Numbered from the stretch's first letter, positions 30,792 to 38,476 are shown. The stretch is DNA of 42,183 nt from Streptomyces sp. Isolate_45 (GCF_024721315.2 NZ_JANFAK020000069.1:1-42183); one strand, 5' to 3'. A program made the numbers and translations. The notes: a model not told the origin generated them from the sequence alone.

Positions 30792-30899
30792 CCGCCGGAC
30801 GGGTGTCGGCGCGGCGCCCGGAACACGGGCCCGTTCACGGCGGAGCGGAGCACCGGCCCCGTGCGCGGGCCGGCCGGCCTCCGGGGCCTTCCGAATTCT

Positions 30900-30913
30900 T
30901 GTAACGGGTTCTA
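30900..30913 (+). promoter_or_regulatory. KstR-type operator upstream of acyl-CoA dehydrogenase gene
   Basis: TGTAACGGGTTCTA fits the published KstR consensus TnnAACnnGTTnnA at every fixed position. It lies 55 bases before the acyl-CoA dehydrogenase start, in the AT-richer promoter zone (AATTCTTGTAACGGGTTCTAG). A TetR-type steroid/fatty-acid catabolism repressor is the expected binder. Confidence 0.6.
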
Positions 30914-30968
30914 GTCTGACCGCCGCCACCACAGAGACCGGCTGGACCGCGAGACTCCCGGAGGGGCC

Positions 30969-32159
30969 GTGCACCTCGAATACACGCCTGAGCAGCAGCA
31001 GTTGCGCACCGAACTGCGTGCCTACTTCGCCGAGCTCGTGCCGCAGGACGTCTACGCCCGCTACGAGGACCCGGCCGCCCAGAAGCGCTTCTACCGCGAG
31101 ACCATCCGCCGGCTCGGAACGGACGGCTGGCTCGGCGTCGGCTGGCCCGAGGAGTACGGCGGGCGCGGCATGTCGCCCATGGACCAGTTCATCTTCTTCG
31201 ACGAGGCCGCGCAGGCGGTCGTCCCGCTGCCGTTGATGGCCCTCAACACCGTCGGCCCCACCATCATGCAGTTCGGCACCGAGGAGCAGAAGGCGTACTT
31301 CCTGCCCCGGATCCTGGCCGGGGAGATCGACTTCGCCATCGGGTACAGCGAGCCCGACGCCGGAACCGACCTCGCCGCGCTCAAGTGCAAGGCCGTTCGC
31401 GAGGGGGACGAGGAGAGCGGCACCTACGTCGTCAACGGGCAGAAGATCTGGACCACCAACGGCGACACCGCGGACTGGGTCTGGCTCGCCGTCCGCACCG
31501 ACCCGGACGCCCCCGCGCACAAGGGCATCACCATGCTCCTCGTGCCGACCGCCGACCCCGGGTACTCCTGCACCCTCATCAACACCCTCGCCTCGCACGA
31601 CACCACCGCCAGCTACTACGAGGACATCCGGGTCCCCGCGAGCCGCCGCGTCGGCCAGGAGAACAAGGGCTGGCGCCTGATCACCAACCAGCTCAACCAC
31701 GAACGGGTCACCCTCGCGGCCCACGGCACCATGGCCATCCGCGCCCTGCACGACGTGCAGCGTTGGGCCGCCGGGACGAAGCTCGCCGACGGCCGTCGGG
31801 TCATCGACCTGCCCTGGGTGCGGGGCCGGTTGGCCCGCACCCACACCCGCCTCGACGCGATGAAGCTGCTCAACTGGCAGATGGTGAACGCCGTGCAGTC
31901 CGGCACGCTCACCCCGCAGGACGCCTCCGCCGTCAAGGTCTACGGCTCCGAGGCGCGCAGGGACGCCTACGCCTGGCTGATGGAGGTGGTCGGCGCGGCC
32001 GGCTCCCTCAAGGACGGCTCCGCCGGAGCGGTCCTGCACGGTGAACTCGAACGCGGCTACCGCAGCGCCGTGATCTTCACCTTCGGTGGCGGCAACAACG
32101 AGATCCAGCGCGAGATCATCTCCTGGATCGGCCTGGGCATGCCCCGCGTCCGCCGCTGA
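30969..32159 (+). CDS. acyl-CoA dehydrogenase
   Basis: FAD-dependent acyl-CoA dehydrogenase of 396 residues, introducing an alpha-beta double bond into an acyl-CoA. GTG 30969 follows GGAGGGG closely and gives the family-typical start HLEYTPEQQQLRTELRAYFA. Other landmarks are GWPEEYGGRGMSPMDQ (about 58-73), GYSEPDAGTDLAALKCKA (about 122-139, the flavin/substrate signature), VNGQKIWTTNGDTADW and the C-terminal FGGGNNEIQREIISWIGLGMP. It resembles the FadE28/29-like enzymes of steroid side-chain breakdown, in agreement with the KstR-type site in its promoter. No other beta-oxidation genes are adjacent, so the actual acyl chain is unknown. Confidence 0.9.
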   Translation: MHLEYTPEQQQLRTELRAYFAELVPQDVYARYEDPAAQKRFYRETIRRLGTDGWLGVGWPEEYGGRGMSPMDQFIFFDEAAQAVVPLPLMALNTVGPTIMQFGTEEQKAYFLPRILAGEIDFAIGYSEPDAGTDLAALKCKAVREGDEESGTYVVNGQKIWTTNGDTADWVWLAVRTDPDAPAHKGITMLLVPTADPGYSCTLINTLASHDTTASYYEDIRVPASRRVGQENKGWRLITNQLNHERVTLAAHGTMAIRALHDVQRWAAGTKLADGRRVIDLPWVRGRLARTHTRLDAMKLLNWQMVNAVQSGTLTPQDASAVKVYGSEARRDAYAWLMEVVGAAGSLKDGSAGAVLHGELERGYRSAVIFTFGGGNNEIQREIISWIGLGMPRVRR

Positions 32160-32218
32160 CCCGGCCGCCACGGCGGAAGTCCGTTTCGGCGCTTTCCGGG
32201 GCGCCCTACTGTGGCGCG

Positions 32219-32752
32219 GTGATGACTGAGGTGATCGTTCTCAACGGTGGTTCCAGCTCGGGCAAGTCCGGGATCGTCCGGTGCCTGCAGGACGTCCTGC
32301 CGGATCCGTGGCTCGCCCTGGGCACCGACACGCTGGTCGACGCGATGCCGGCGTCCATGCGGGCGTCGGACGCCGGCATCGAGTTCGCTCCGGACGGAGC
32401 GGTGATCGTCGGGCCCGGATTCCGGACGCTGGAGGCGGCATGGATCGCGGGGGTCGCCGCGATGGCCCGGGCGGGGGCCCGGGTCATCGTCGACGAGGTC
32501 TTCCTCGGCGGAGCGGATTCGCAGCGGCGGTGGCAACAGGCCTTGCGCGACGTACGGGTGTTGTGGGTCGGCGTCCGGTGCGACGGCGCGGTCGCCGCGG
32601 GCCGTGAGGTCGCACGGGGCGACCGGGTCGTCGGGATGGCCGCGTCCCAGGCGGAGCTGGTCCACCGGGGCGTGACCTACGACCTGGAGGTGGACACCAC
32701 GCACGCCGAGGCGTTGGAGTGCGCACGGACCATCGCCGCACACGTCGGGTGA
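32219..32752 (+). CDS. chloramphenicol-phosphotransferase-like kinase
   Basis: Small P-loop kinase of 177 residues. The Walker A is LNGGSSSGKSGIVRCLQ near the N-terminus; GTDTLVDAMP (about 36-45) contains the aspartate at the position of the catalytic base of CPT. IVDEVFLGG follows near 92. CPT from the chloramphenicol producer inactivates the drug by phosphorylation, but most homologues have unknown substrates, so resistance should not be assumed. No ribosome site precedes the start. TACTGT (32207-32212) lies six bases before GTG 32219, so a leaderless message is likely; ATG 32222 is the alternative. It stands alone between the acyl-CoA dehydrogenase gene and the tyrosinase operon. Confidence 0.8.
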   Translation: MMTEVIVLNGGSSSGKSGIVRCLQDVLPDPWLALGTDTLVDAMPASMRASDAGIEFAPDGAVIVGPGFRTLEAAWIAGVAAMARAGARVIVDEVFLGGADSQRRWQQALRDVRVLWVGVRCDGAVAAGREVARGDRVVGMAASQAELVHRGVTYDLEVDTTHAEALECARTIAAHVG

Positions 32753-33092
32753 TCGACGACGGCCCGGCCATCGGGCCCGGGTGCCCCCGGCGGCGTGAAT
32801 CATGCGGTCCGCTTCGCCGGGTCGCGGCGTTTTATGTGCATATGTTGGTGATCGGGTGCGCTGCGCAAAGGTGAATCGCACGGTTATGAAGCCGCGCAGC
32901 GGCCGTCGAGGCCGAAAAGGCGCGTCCCCGTGGGTCAGGATTCAGATGTGCGGGAGCGAATGCCCCCGCCACCCGCAGTAGCCCCGCCGACCCCCTGACC
33001 AGGGGTTTCGCTGTCGACCCCCGCACCCGCCGCGGCTTTGCCATGCCCTCGCGCGGGTGGGGGACGGGGCCCCACCGACCCTTCCAGGAGAC
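32753..33092 (+). promoter_or_regulatory. leader region of the tyrosinase operon
   Basis: No supported gene in 340 bases. There is an AT-rich island, GTTTTATGTGCATATGTT (32829-32846), the best candidate for the operon promoter. A small inverted repeat, CCCCTG-AC-CAGGGG, is at 32992-33005. A 31-codon frame (32886-32981, two cysteines) has no ribosome site and is not annotated as a gene. If the promoter is at the AT island, the message would have an untranslated leader of about 230 bases, long enough for a structured regulatory RNA, but no known riboswitch was recognised. Confidence 0.4.
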
Positions 33093-33899
33093 ATGAACGT
33101 GTCCACCACCACCGCGGCCGCCTTCATCGCCGACACCCACACCGGCCTGCCGATCCCGGCCGACCCGGTCTTCGCGTCCGTCGCGGACGAGCGCCGCCAC
33201 CGCAAGCAGCGACTCGCCGCCGCCATGCGACTGTTCGGCAAGGCGGGCTACGCGGAAGGCATATCCGGCCACATCTCCGTACGCGACCCGGAGGACCTCG
33301 ACACCTTCTGGGTCAACCCGTTCGGCGTCTCCTTCAACCGCGTCCGCGTCGCCGACCTGATCCGCGTCGACGCCGCGGGCCGCGTCGTCGACGGCACCGG
33401 CAAGGTCAATCCGAGCGCCTTCACCATCCACTCCAAGATCCACGAGCGCCCCGAGGCCAACGCCATCGCGCACGGCCACACCGTCCACGCCCGCGCCCTC
33501 GGCGCCCTGGAGCGGCTCCTGGAGCCCTACGACCAGGAATCCGCCGCCTTCTACCAGGACCAGGTGCTCTACGGGGACTACGAAGGCCCGGCCATCAAGA
33601 TCGAGCACGGCGAGGACATCGCGGACCGCCTCGGCGCCAAGCGCGCCATGCTGCTGCGCCACCACGGACTGATCACCGTCGGCGGCTCCCTGGAGGAAGC
33701 CGTCCACTGGTTCTTCACCTACGAGAGCTGCGCCCAGGTCCAGTTGCTCGCCCTCGCCGCGGGCCGCCCCGTCCCGATGTCCCACCAGCAGGCCCTGCTG
33801 GCCCGCGACGGCTTCGGTGACCAGCAGCTGGGCCGCTACAGCTTCCAGATCATGTGGGACGAGATCACGGCCGAACAGCCCGACCTGCTCGACGAATAG
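33093..33899 (+). CDS. class II aldolase/adducin-family protein
   Basis: Cytoplasmic metal-dependent protein of 268 residues. ATG 33093 follows CCAGGAG. The AraD/adducin fold shows GYAEGISGHISVRDPE (about 50-65), SKIHERPEANAIAHGHTVHARALG (two overlapping motifs, with the HxxxH-type metal ligands near 129-133) and MLLRHHGLITVG (about 187-198). Enzymes of this fold are aldolases, epimerases or decarboxylases acting on sugar phosphates and oxo acids; some relatives only scaffold. The protein belongs to the subgroup often named plainly class II aldolase/adducin in actinobacteria, with no defined substrate. It is first in a six-gene set that includes tyrosinase, so the substrate may be an aromatic or oxo-acid intermediate rather than a sugar. 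Confidence 0.88.
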   Translation: MNVSTTTAAAFIADTHTGLPIPADPVFASVADERRHRKQRLAAAMRLFGKAGYAEGISGHISVRDPEDLDTFWVNPFGVSFNRVRVADLIRVDAAGRVVDGTGKVNPSAFTIHSKIHERPEANAIAHGHTVHARALGALERLLEPYDQESAAFYQDQVLYGDYEGPAIKIEHGEDIADRLGAKRAMLLRHHGLITVGGSLEEAVHWFFTYESCAQVQLLALAAGRPVPMSHQQALLARDGFGDQQLGRYSFQIMWDEITAEQPDLLDE

Positions 33900-33953
33900 C
33901 ACCGGGCAGCGACGCGCAGACCCGCCGGCCGCACCAGATCCCAGGAAGCAATC

Positions 33954-34970
33954 ATGAGCTCAACCGCCTCACCGCGCGCGGAAGCGCGCACCATCCTCAT
34001 CATCGTCGCGATCGTGCAGTTCGTCATCGGCGGCTGGTTCTCGTGGTCGGCCTCCCACGCCGCGCCGCGCGACCTGCCCGTCCTCGTGGTCTCGGCCCCG
34101 GGCTCCGACCAGCTCACCGAGCGGCTGCTGGCGAGCGCCCCGGGTGCGTACGAGGTCAAGGACGTCGCCACCGCCGAGGACGCGGACGCCGCCCTGCGCG
34201 AACGCGATGCGTACGGCGCCCTGCTGCCCACCGCGGGCGGCGGCCTGGAACTCCACCTCGCCTCCGCCGCCTCGCCCACCGTCGCGCAGACCCTGACCGG
34301 CCGGGCGCAGGCACTCGCCGCCGGCCCGGTCCGCGTCACCGACGTGGTGCCCGCCGACCCCGACGACCCGCACGGCGCGGGCCTGTCCATGGGCTTCCTG
34401 CCGCTGCTCATCACCGCCGTCATCGCCGGTCTGCTCTTCGTCCTCAAGGTGCGCTCCGCCGCCGCCAAGCTCATGGGCACCGTCGGGTTCGCCGTCGTCT
34501 CCGGCCTGCTCAGCTCCCTCATGCTCACCCACCTGAGCGGGGTCCTGCCCGGCGACTACCTCGTCAACGCCGGCATCATCGCCCTGCTGGAACTCGCCAT
34601 GGTCGGCGTCATCACCGGTCTCGGTTCACTGATCGGCCCGCCCGGCATCGCCGTCGGCGCGGTCCTGATGTTCGTCATCGGCAACCCGCTCTCCGGCCTG
34701 GCCTCGGCCCCGGAGATGCTGCCCCAGCCGCTCGGCACCCTCGGCCAGTTCCTTCCCGCCGGCGCCGCGGCCGGACTCCTGCGCACCGTCGGCCCCTTCG
34801 ACGGAGCGGGCGCGGGCGGACCCGTGCTCGTCCTCGTCGCCTGGGCGCTGATCGGCCTGGCCCTCCTCTGGGCGAGCTCCCGGCGCAAGCCCGCCGGCCC
34901 GCCGCAGGGCGCCGCCCGCGACTCCGCCCCCGCCGGCGAACCGCGTCCCGCGACCGCCTCGGCGCACTGA
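33954..34970 (+). CDS. six-helix membrane protein, ABC-2/YhgE-like layout
   Basis: Integral membrane protein of 338 residues. The first helix is at 14-31. An extracytoplasmic domain of ~110 residues follows, and five more helices lie between ~148 and ~310 (LLITAVIAGLLFVL, VGFAVVSGLLSSLML, IIALLELAMVGVITGLG, IAVGAVLMFVIGN, VLVLVAWALIGLALLW). The C-terminal tail is Pro/Ala-rich. One helix plus a loop plus a helix bundle recalls ABC-2 permease and YhgE/Pip proteins, which export compounds. No ATPase gene is present in the operon, so a true ABC exporter would need one from elsewhere. AGGAAG precedes the ATG. It lies 54 bases after the aldolase gene and 57 before the FAD gene. Export of the pathway product is a reasonable guess. 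Confidence 0.75.
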   Translation: MSSTASPRAEARTILIIVAIVQFVIGGWFSWSASHAAPRDLPVLVVSAPGSDQLTERLLASAPGAYEVKDVATAEDADAALRERDAYGALLPTAGGGLELHLASAASPTVAQTLTGRAQALAAGPVRVTDVVPADPDDPHGAGLSMGFLPLLITAVIAGLLFVLKVRSAAAKLMGTVGFAVVSGLLSSLMLTHLSGVLPGDYLVNAGIIALLELAMVGVITGLGSLIGPPGIAVGAVLMFVIGNPLSGLASAPEMLPQPLGTLGQFLPAGAAAGLLRTVGPFDGAGAGGPVLVLVAWALIGLALLWASSRRKPAGPPQGAARDSAPAGEPRPATASAH

Positions 34971-35027
34971 ACTCCCGGCGCCCCGGGGCGCCCGCCTCCA
35001 CACCACCTCATGAAGGTCGACATCACC

Positions 35028-36560
35028 ATGAACACAAGTGACCGCCCGCCGACGCGCATCGGCCTGGTCGGCGGAGGGGCCGCCGCCGTGTGCCTGCTCG
35101 ACCGGCTCTCCCGCACCCCGGGCCGCGGCCTCGGACCGATCACCGTCTTCGAACCCTCGCGGAACCTGTGGCGCGGCCGCGCCTACCAGCACGACGCCGA
35201 CTCGGTCCTCGCCAACATCATCCCGGCCGAGATGAGCGCCCGCACCGGGGCCCCCGACGACTTCCGGCGCTGGCTCGACGCGTCCGGGCTCCCCCACGGG
35301 GAGGGCGACTACGCGGCCGAGGGCTACTTCCCGCCGCGTCACGTCTTCGGCGACTACCTGGAGCGCACCGCCGAGAACGCCATCGGTGAACTCTCCCTGG
35401 GCGGCCGGCCCGTCCGGATCGTCCGCGACACCGTCGTCGCCGCCCGGGAGGCGGCCGACGAGGTGGTCCTGACCAGCGGTGACGGCCGTACGCACACCTT
35501 CGACTACGTGATCTGCGCCGTCGGCGCCGGCCGCCCCGCCGACCACTACGAACTGGCGGGCAGCCCCGGCTACTTCGGCGACCCGTACCCGCTGAACACG
35601 ACGGTCGCCGGCATTCCGCGCGGCGCCGACGTCACCGTCCTGGGCACCGGACTGGCCGCGGTGGACGCCGTCGTCACCCTCCAGGCCCACGGGCACCGCG
35701 GCCGCGTCACCATGGCGTCCCGCAACGGCGCCCTGCCGGCCGTCCGCCAGCGGCCCGTCCACCCGGAGATCGCGCACTTCACCCCCGCTGCCCTGCACGC
35801 CGCCGCGGCCCGCGGCGACGACGGGCGGATCGGCCTGGGCGACGTACTGGACCTCCTGGTAAGGGAATTGGCGGAACACGGGTCCGACCCGTCCGTCGTC
35901 CTCGCCGAACTGTTCTCCCTCGGCGTGGAGGCACCGCTGGACCGGCTGAGCCGCCAGTACGACTGCATCGACGCGGCCGATACCGGCATGCGGGTCATGC
36001 AGCACGTCGTCCCGGAGAGCGGCCCCGACGCGTGGACCCTGCTGCGCCCCGAGGACCAGGAGTTCATCCGGGAGACCCACTACCGGGCCGTGATGAGCCT
36101 GTGCTGCCCGATGCCGCCCGCCAACGCGCGCAAGCTGCTGGAACTGCGCGAGGCCGGCCGGCTGCGGGTCCTGCGCGGCCTGTGGAACGTCAAGGCGCTG
36201 TCCGACTCCGGGTTCCACGTCGGGGCCGAGGGCGACGACTACCGCACCGACGTCGTCATCAACGCCGTCAGCGCCCCCTCCCACCGGGTGCCGGCCCAGG
36301 CCCGACCGTTCGTCGACTCGCTCGTCGAGGACGGCATCGGCGAGTACCACCCGCACGGCGGCCTGCACATCGAGCCGTCGACCAGCCGCGCGGTGGGCGC
36401 GGGCCGGGCCCACCGGCGGATGCACGCGATCGGCGACATGGGCGCCGGGACGCTGTTCTTCACCTCCGGCATGCCCTCGGTACTCGAACGGGCGGACGAC
36501 ATCGTCCGGGCGGTCGTCGAGGACATCACCGCGACGAGGACGGGGGAGGAGGCCGCGTGA
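35028..36560 (+). CDS. FAD/NAD(P)-binding protein
   Basis: Cytoplasmic flavoprotein of 510 residues. ATG 35028 is preferred since GAAGGT lies about ten bases upstream, while the ATG at 35010 has no ribosome site. The FAD-binding glycine motif is at the very start (IGLVGGGAAAVCLLDRL, about 11-27). A second nucleotide motif is VTVLGTGLAAVDAVVTL (about 203-219), and DYVICAVGAGRP marks the link between them. The layout is that of the NAD_binding_9/FAD-NAD(P) group, distantly related to lysine/ornithine N-hydroxylases; hydroxylation or oxidation is likely, substrate unknown. Its stop overlaps the melC1 start (GTGA), which strongly ties it to the tyrosinase. This coupling is the best evidence that it belongs to the same pathway. 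Confidence 0.82.
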   Translation: MNTSDRPPTRIGLVGGGAAAVCLLDRLSRTPGRGLGPITVFEPSRNLWRGRAYQHDADSVLANIIPAEMSARTGAPDDFRRWLDASGLPHGEGDYAAEGYFPPRHVFGDYLERTAENAIGELSLGGRPVRIVRDTVVAAREAADEVVLTSGDGRTHTFDYVICAVGAGRPADHYELAGSPGYFGDPYPLNTTVAGIPRGADVTVLGTGLAAVDAVVTLQAHGHRGRVTMASRNGALPAVRQRPVHPEIAHFTPAALHAAAARGDDGRIGLGDVLDLLVRELAEHGSDPSVVLAELFSLGVEAPLDRLSRQYDCIDAADTGMRVMQHVVPESGPDAWTLLRPEDQEFIRETHYRAVMSLCCPMPPANARKLLELREAGRLRVLRGLWNVKALSDSGFHVGAEGDDYRTDVVINAVSAPSHRVPAQARPFVDSLVEDGIGEYHPHGGLHIEPSTSRAVGAGRAHRRMHAIGDMGAGTLFFTSGMPSVLERADDIVRAVVEDITATRTGEEAA

Positions 36561-36994
36561 ACACGATTACCCGCAGGGACGTGGTGAGGGCCGCCATGAC
36601 CACGGCCGTCGTCCTCGGAACCAGCGCGGCCGTCGCGCCCATCGTCCTGGCCGACCCGGCCCCCGGCAGCGGAACCCGCCCCGACGGCGGAGCCGATCCG
36701 GTGCCGCCCGCCAAAACCTTCGACGAGGTGTACCGCGGCCGTCGCATCCAGGGCGGGCCGACGCCCGTTCGGTACGCCTCCTCCCGCAGCGGCGCCCCGG
36801 CGACCGGACCCGGCATCGAGGTCAGCATCGACGGCCGCCCCCTGCACGTGATGCGGCGGGCCGACGGCACCTACCTCAGCCTGGTCAACCACTACCAGTC
36901 CTTCGCGACCCCCCTGGAGGTGGCCCGGGCGGCGGTCGACGAGATCGGCACCGCGCAACTGTCGACGGCGCGACTCCACCAGCACACGGCATGA
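36557..36994 (+). CDS. melC1: tyrosinase co-factor/copper chaperone MelC1
   Basis: Small exported chaperone of 145 residues that delivers copper to tyrosinase and carries it through the Tat pathway. The N-terminus has a twin arginine (TITRRDVVRAAMTTAVVLG) and hydrophobic stretch. The MelC1 core is clear: FDEVYRGRRIQG near 54-65, then LHVMRRADGTYLSLVNHYQS and TPLEVARAAVDEIGTAQL. Histidines in HVMRR and NHYQS match the family's copper-transfer positions. The GTG overlaps the FAD gene stop by four bases. MelC1 is needed for MelC2 activity in streptomycetes, so the pair forms one functional unit. Confidence 0.92.
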   Translation: MNTITRRDVVRAAMTTAVVLGTSAAVAPIVLADPAPGSGTRPDGGADPVPPAKTFDEVYRGRRIQGGPTPVRYASSRSGAPATGPGIEVSIDGRPLHVMRRADGTYLSLVNHYQSFATPLEVARAAVDEIGTAQLSTARLHQHTA

Positions 36995-37013
36995 AGTCGA
37001 GGAACGAGCACAC

Positions 37014-37880
37014 GTGTACACGCGCAAGAACCAGAAGGACCTCACCGCGGACGAGCGCGCGGCCTTCGTCAACGCGGTCCTGGAGATCAAACGGCGGGGG
37101 GTCTACGACGAGTTCGTGCGGCTGCACGGCCAGTACTTCGTGTCCGACGGCGAGGGCGGACAGCGGGTGGGACACATGTCCCCGTCGTTCTTCCCGTGGC
37201 ACCGCCAGTACCTGTTGGAGTTCGAACGGGCCCTCCAACAGGTCGACCCGAAGGTGACGCTGCCCTACTGGGACTGGACGGTCGACCGGTCGACGACCTC
37301 GGGACTGTGGGCCGACGACTTCCTCGGCGGCAACGGCCGCGCGGGCGACCGCCGGGTCATGACCGGGCCCTTCGCCCACGACGCGGGCCGCTGGTCCGTG
37401 AACGTGGGGGTCACGGAGGAGAAGTACCTGATGCGCGACTTCGGCCGGCCGGCCGACCCGGTCGCGCTCCCCACCCCCGCCGAACTGGCCCTGGCCGTCG
37501 ACGACCCGGTGTACGACACCTCCCCCTGGGACTCCACCTCCACCACCGCGGGCTTCCGCAACAAGGTCGAGGGCTGGACGGTCGGGGAGGCGGAGGGCTG
37601 GCACAACCACAACCGCGTCCACCTGTGGGTCGGCGGCCAGATGACGGGCGGAACCTCGCCCAACGACCCGGTCTTCTGGCTCCACCACACCTTCATCGAC
37701 CTGATCTGGGCGCGCTGGCAGCGCCGCCACCCGGGCGCGGGCTACGAGCCGAGCCGGCCCGTACCCGCCGGCGACCCCCAGCACGGCCGGGTCATCAGCC
37801 TCGACGAGCCGATGTCGCCCTGGCAGGTGCGGCCCTCCGCGCTCCTCGACCACACCCGCTTCTACCAGTACGCCGAATGA
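37014..37880 (+). CDS. melC2: tyrosinase MelC2
   Basis: Type 3 copper monophenol/diphenol oxidase of 288 residues, exported as a complex with MelC1. CuA ligands are His38, His54 (VGHMSPSFFPWHRQYL) and His63. CuB ligands by motif are His199 and His203 (HNRVHLWVGGQM) and His225 (DPVFWLHHTFID). CuA numbering equals that of S. castaneoglobisporus tyrosinase, while CuB is shifted by nine residues, pointing to a loop insertion (between about 100 and 190). No signal peptide of its own, as usual. Besides melanin, tyrosinase-like enzymes make o-quinones or oxidise o-aminophenols in secondary metabolism. The unusual operon (aldolase, membrane protein, FAD protein) suggests the latter kind of use. Start GTG 37014 is preceded by GAGGAACGA. 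Confidence 0.95.
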   Translation: MYTRKNQKDLTADERAAFVNAVLEIKRRGVYDEFVRLHGQYFVSDGEGGQRVGHMSPSFFPWHRQYLLEFERALQQVDPKVTLPYWDWTVDRSTTSGLWADDFLGGNGRAGDRRVMTGPFAHDAGRWSVNVGVTEEKYLMRDFGRPADPVALPTPAELALAVDDPVYDTSPWDSTSTTAGFRNKVEGWTVGEAEGWHNHNRVHLWVGGQMTGGTSPNDPVFWLHHTFIDLIWARWQRRHPGAGYEPSRPVPAGDPQHGRVISLDEPMSPWQVRPSALLDHTRFYQYAE

Positions 37881-37966
37881 CGCGCGACCGGGTCCGAACC
37901 CCGGCCGCGCACCCCACCGGAAACCACAACGGCCCCACCAACGGCCGCACACACGGAGGAACCGTC

Positions 37967-38416
37967 ATGCGCATCCGTCACACCGTCCCGGCCCTCGCCG
38001 CCGCCCTGATCGCCCTGGCCGGGACCCCGGCCGCACAGGCCGCCACCGCTCCGGCGCCCGCCGCCTCCGGCGCGGGTGTCCGCGCCGAGGTCCCGGCGTT
38101 CGCGGGCCACACGTACGTCCTGACGCTCGACAACGGCGCCGTCCTGCGCAACACGTACTCCGCCGACGGCTCCACCCTCGACTGGACCGCACTGGCCGGC
38201 CCGATGGCCGGGCACAGCGGGCAGGAGCGGCTCTCCGTCCGGGCCGTCGGCGAGGGCCTGTACTTCGTCAACTGGGTCGAAGCCTCCGGCATGACCGTCA
38301 GCCACGTCATGGACCTCGGCCGCGGCACCGTCAGCGTCTACTGGACGTACGGGACCCCCGACGGCGGCCGCGTCGGCGAACTGCACACGGCGACGCTCCA
38401 GCGCGCCTCTTCTTGA
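37967..38416 (+). CDS. secreted calycin-like protein resembling phenolic acid decarboxylase/MoaF
   Basis: Exported protein of 149 residues with a normal signal peptide (MRIRHTVPALAAALIALAGT, cleavage near AQA-AT). The mature part is a small beta-barrel: YVLTLDNGAVLRNTY, LDWTALAGPMAG, GLYFVNWVEASGMTVSHVMDL, VSVYWTYG. This follows the order seen in phenolic acid decarboxylases (DNG, GMVAG, SWTEPTGTDVS). By my alignment from memory, the two catalytic tyrosines and the arginine are Leu, Leu and His, and only the glutamate is kept. So it may bind rather than decarboxylate, or belong to the related MoaF group. It lies 86 bases after melC2 on the same strand and ends the operon. A phenolic ligand would suit a tyrosinase cluster. 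Confidence 0.65.
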   Translation: MRIRHTVPALAAALIALAGTPAAQAATAPAPAASGAGVRAEVPAFAGHTYVLTLDNGAVLRNTYSADGSTLDWTALAGPMAGHSGQERLSVRAVGEGLYFVNWVEASGMTVSHVMDLGRGTVSVYWTYGTPDGGRVGELHTATLQRASS

Positions 38417-38428
38417 CCGGCACGGTGA

Positions 38429-38476
38429 GGGGGGGGGGGGGGCCCCCCCCCCCCGGGGCGCCCCCCCCCCCCCCCC
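38429..38476. repeat. extreme poly-G/poly-C tract
   Basis: Fourteen G (38429-38442) are followed directly by twelve C (38443-38454), then GGGGCG and sixteen C (38461-38476). It can fold as a loop-less hairpin and could form quadruplex or i-motif structures. It lies between the convergent ends of the calycin-like and DUF1206 genes and may end transcription. Exact run lengths are at risk of sequencing error. Confidence 0.9.
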
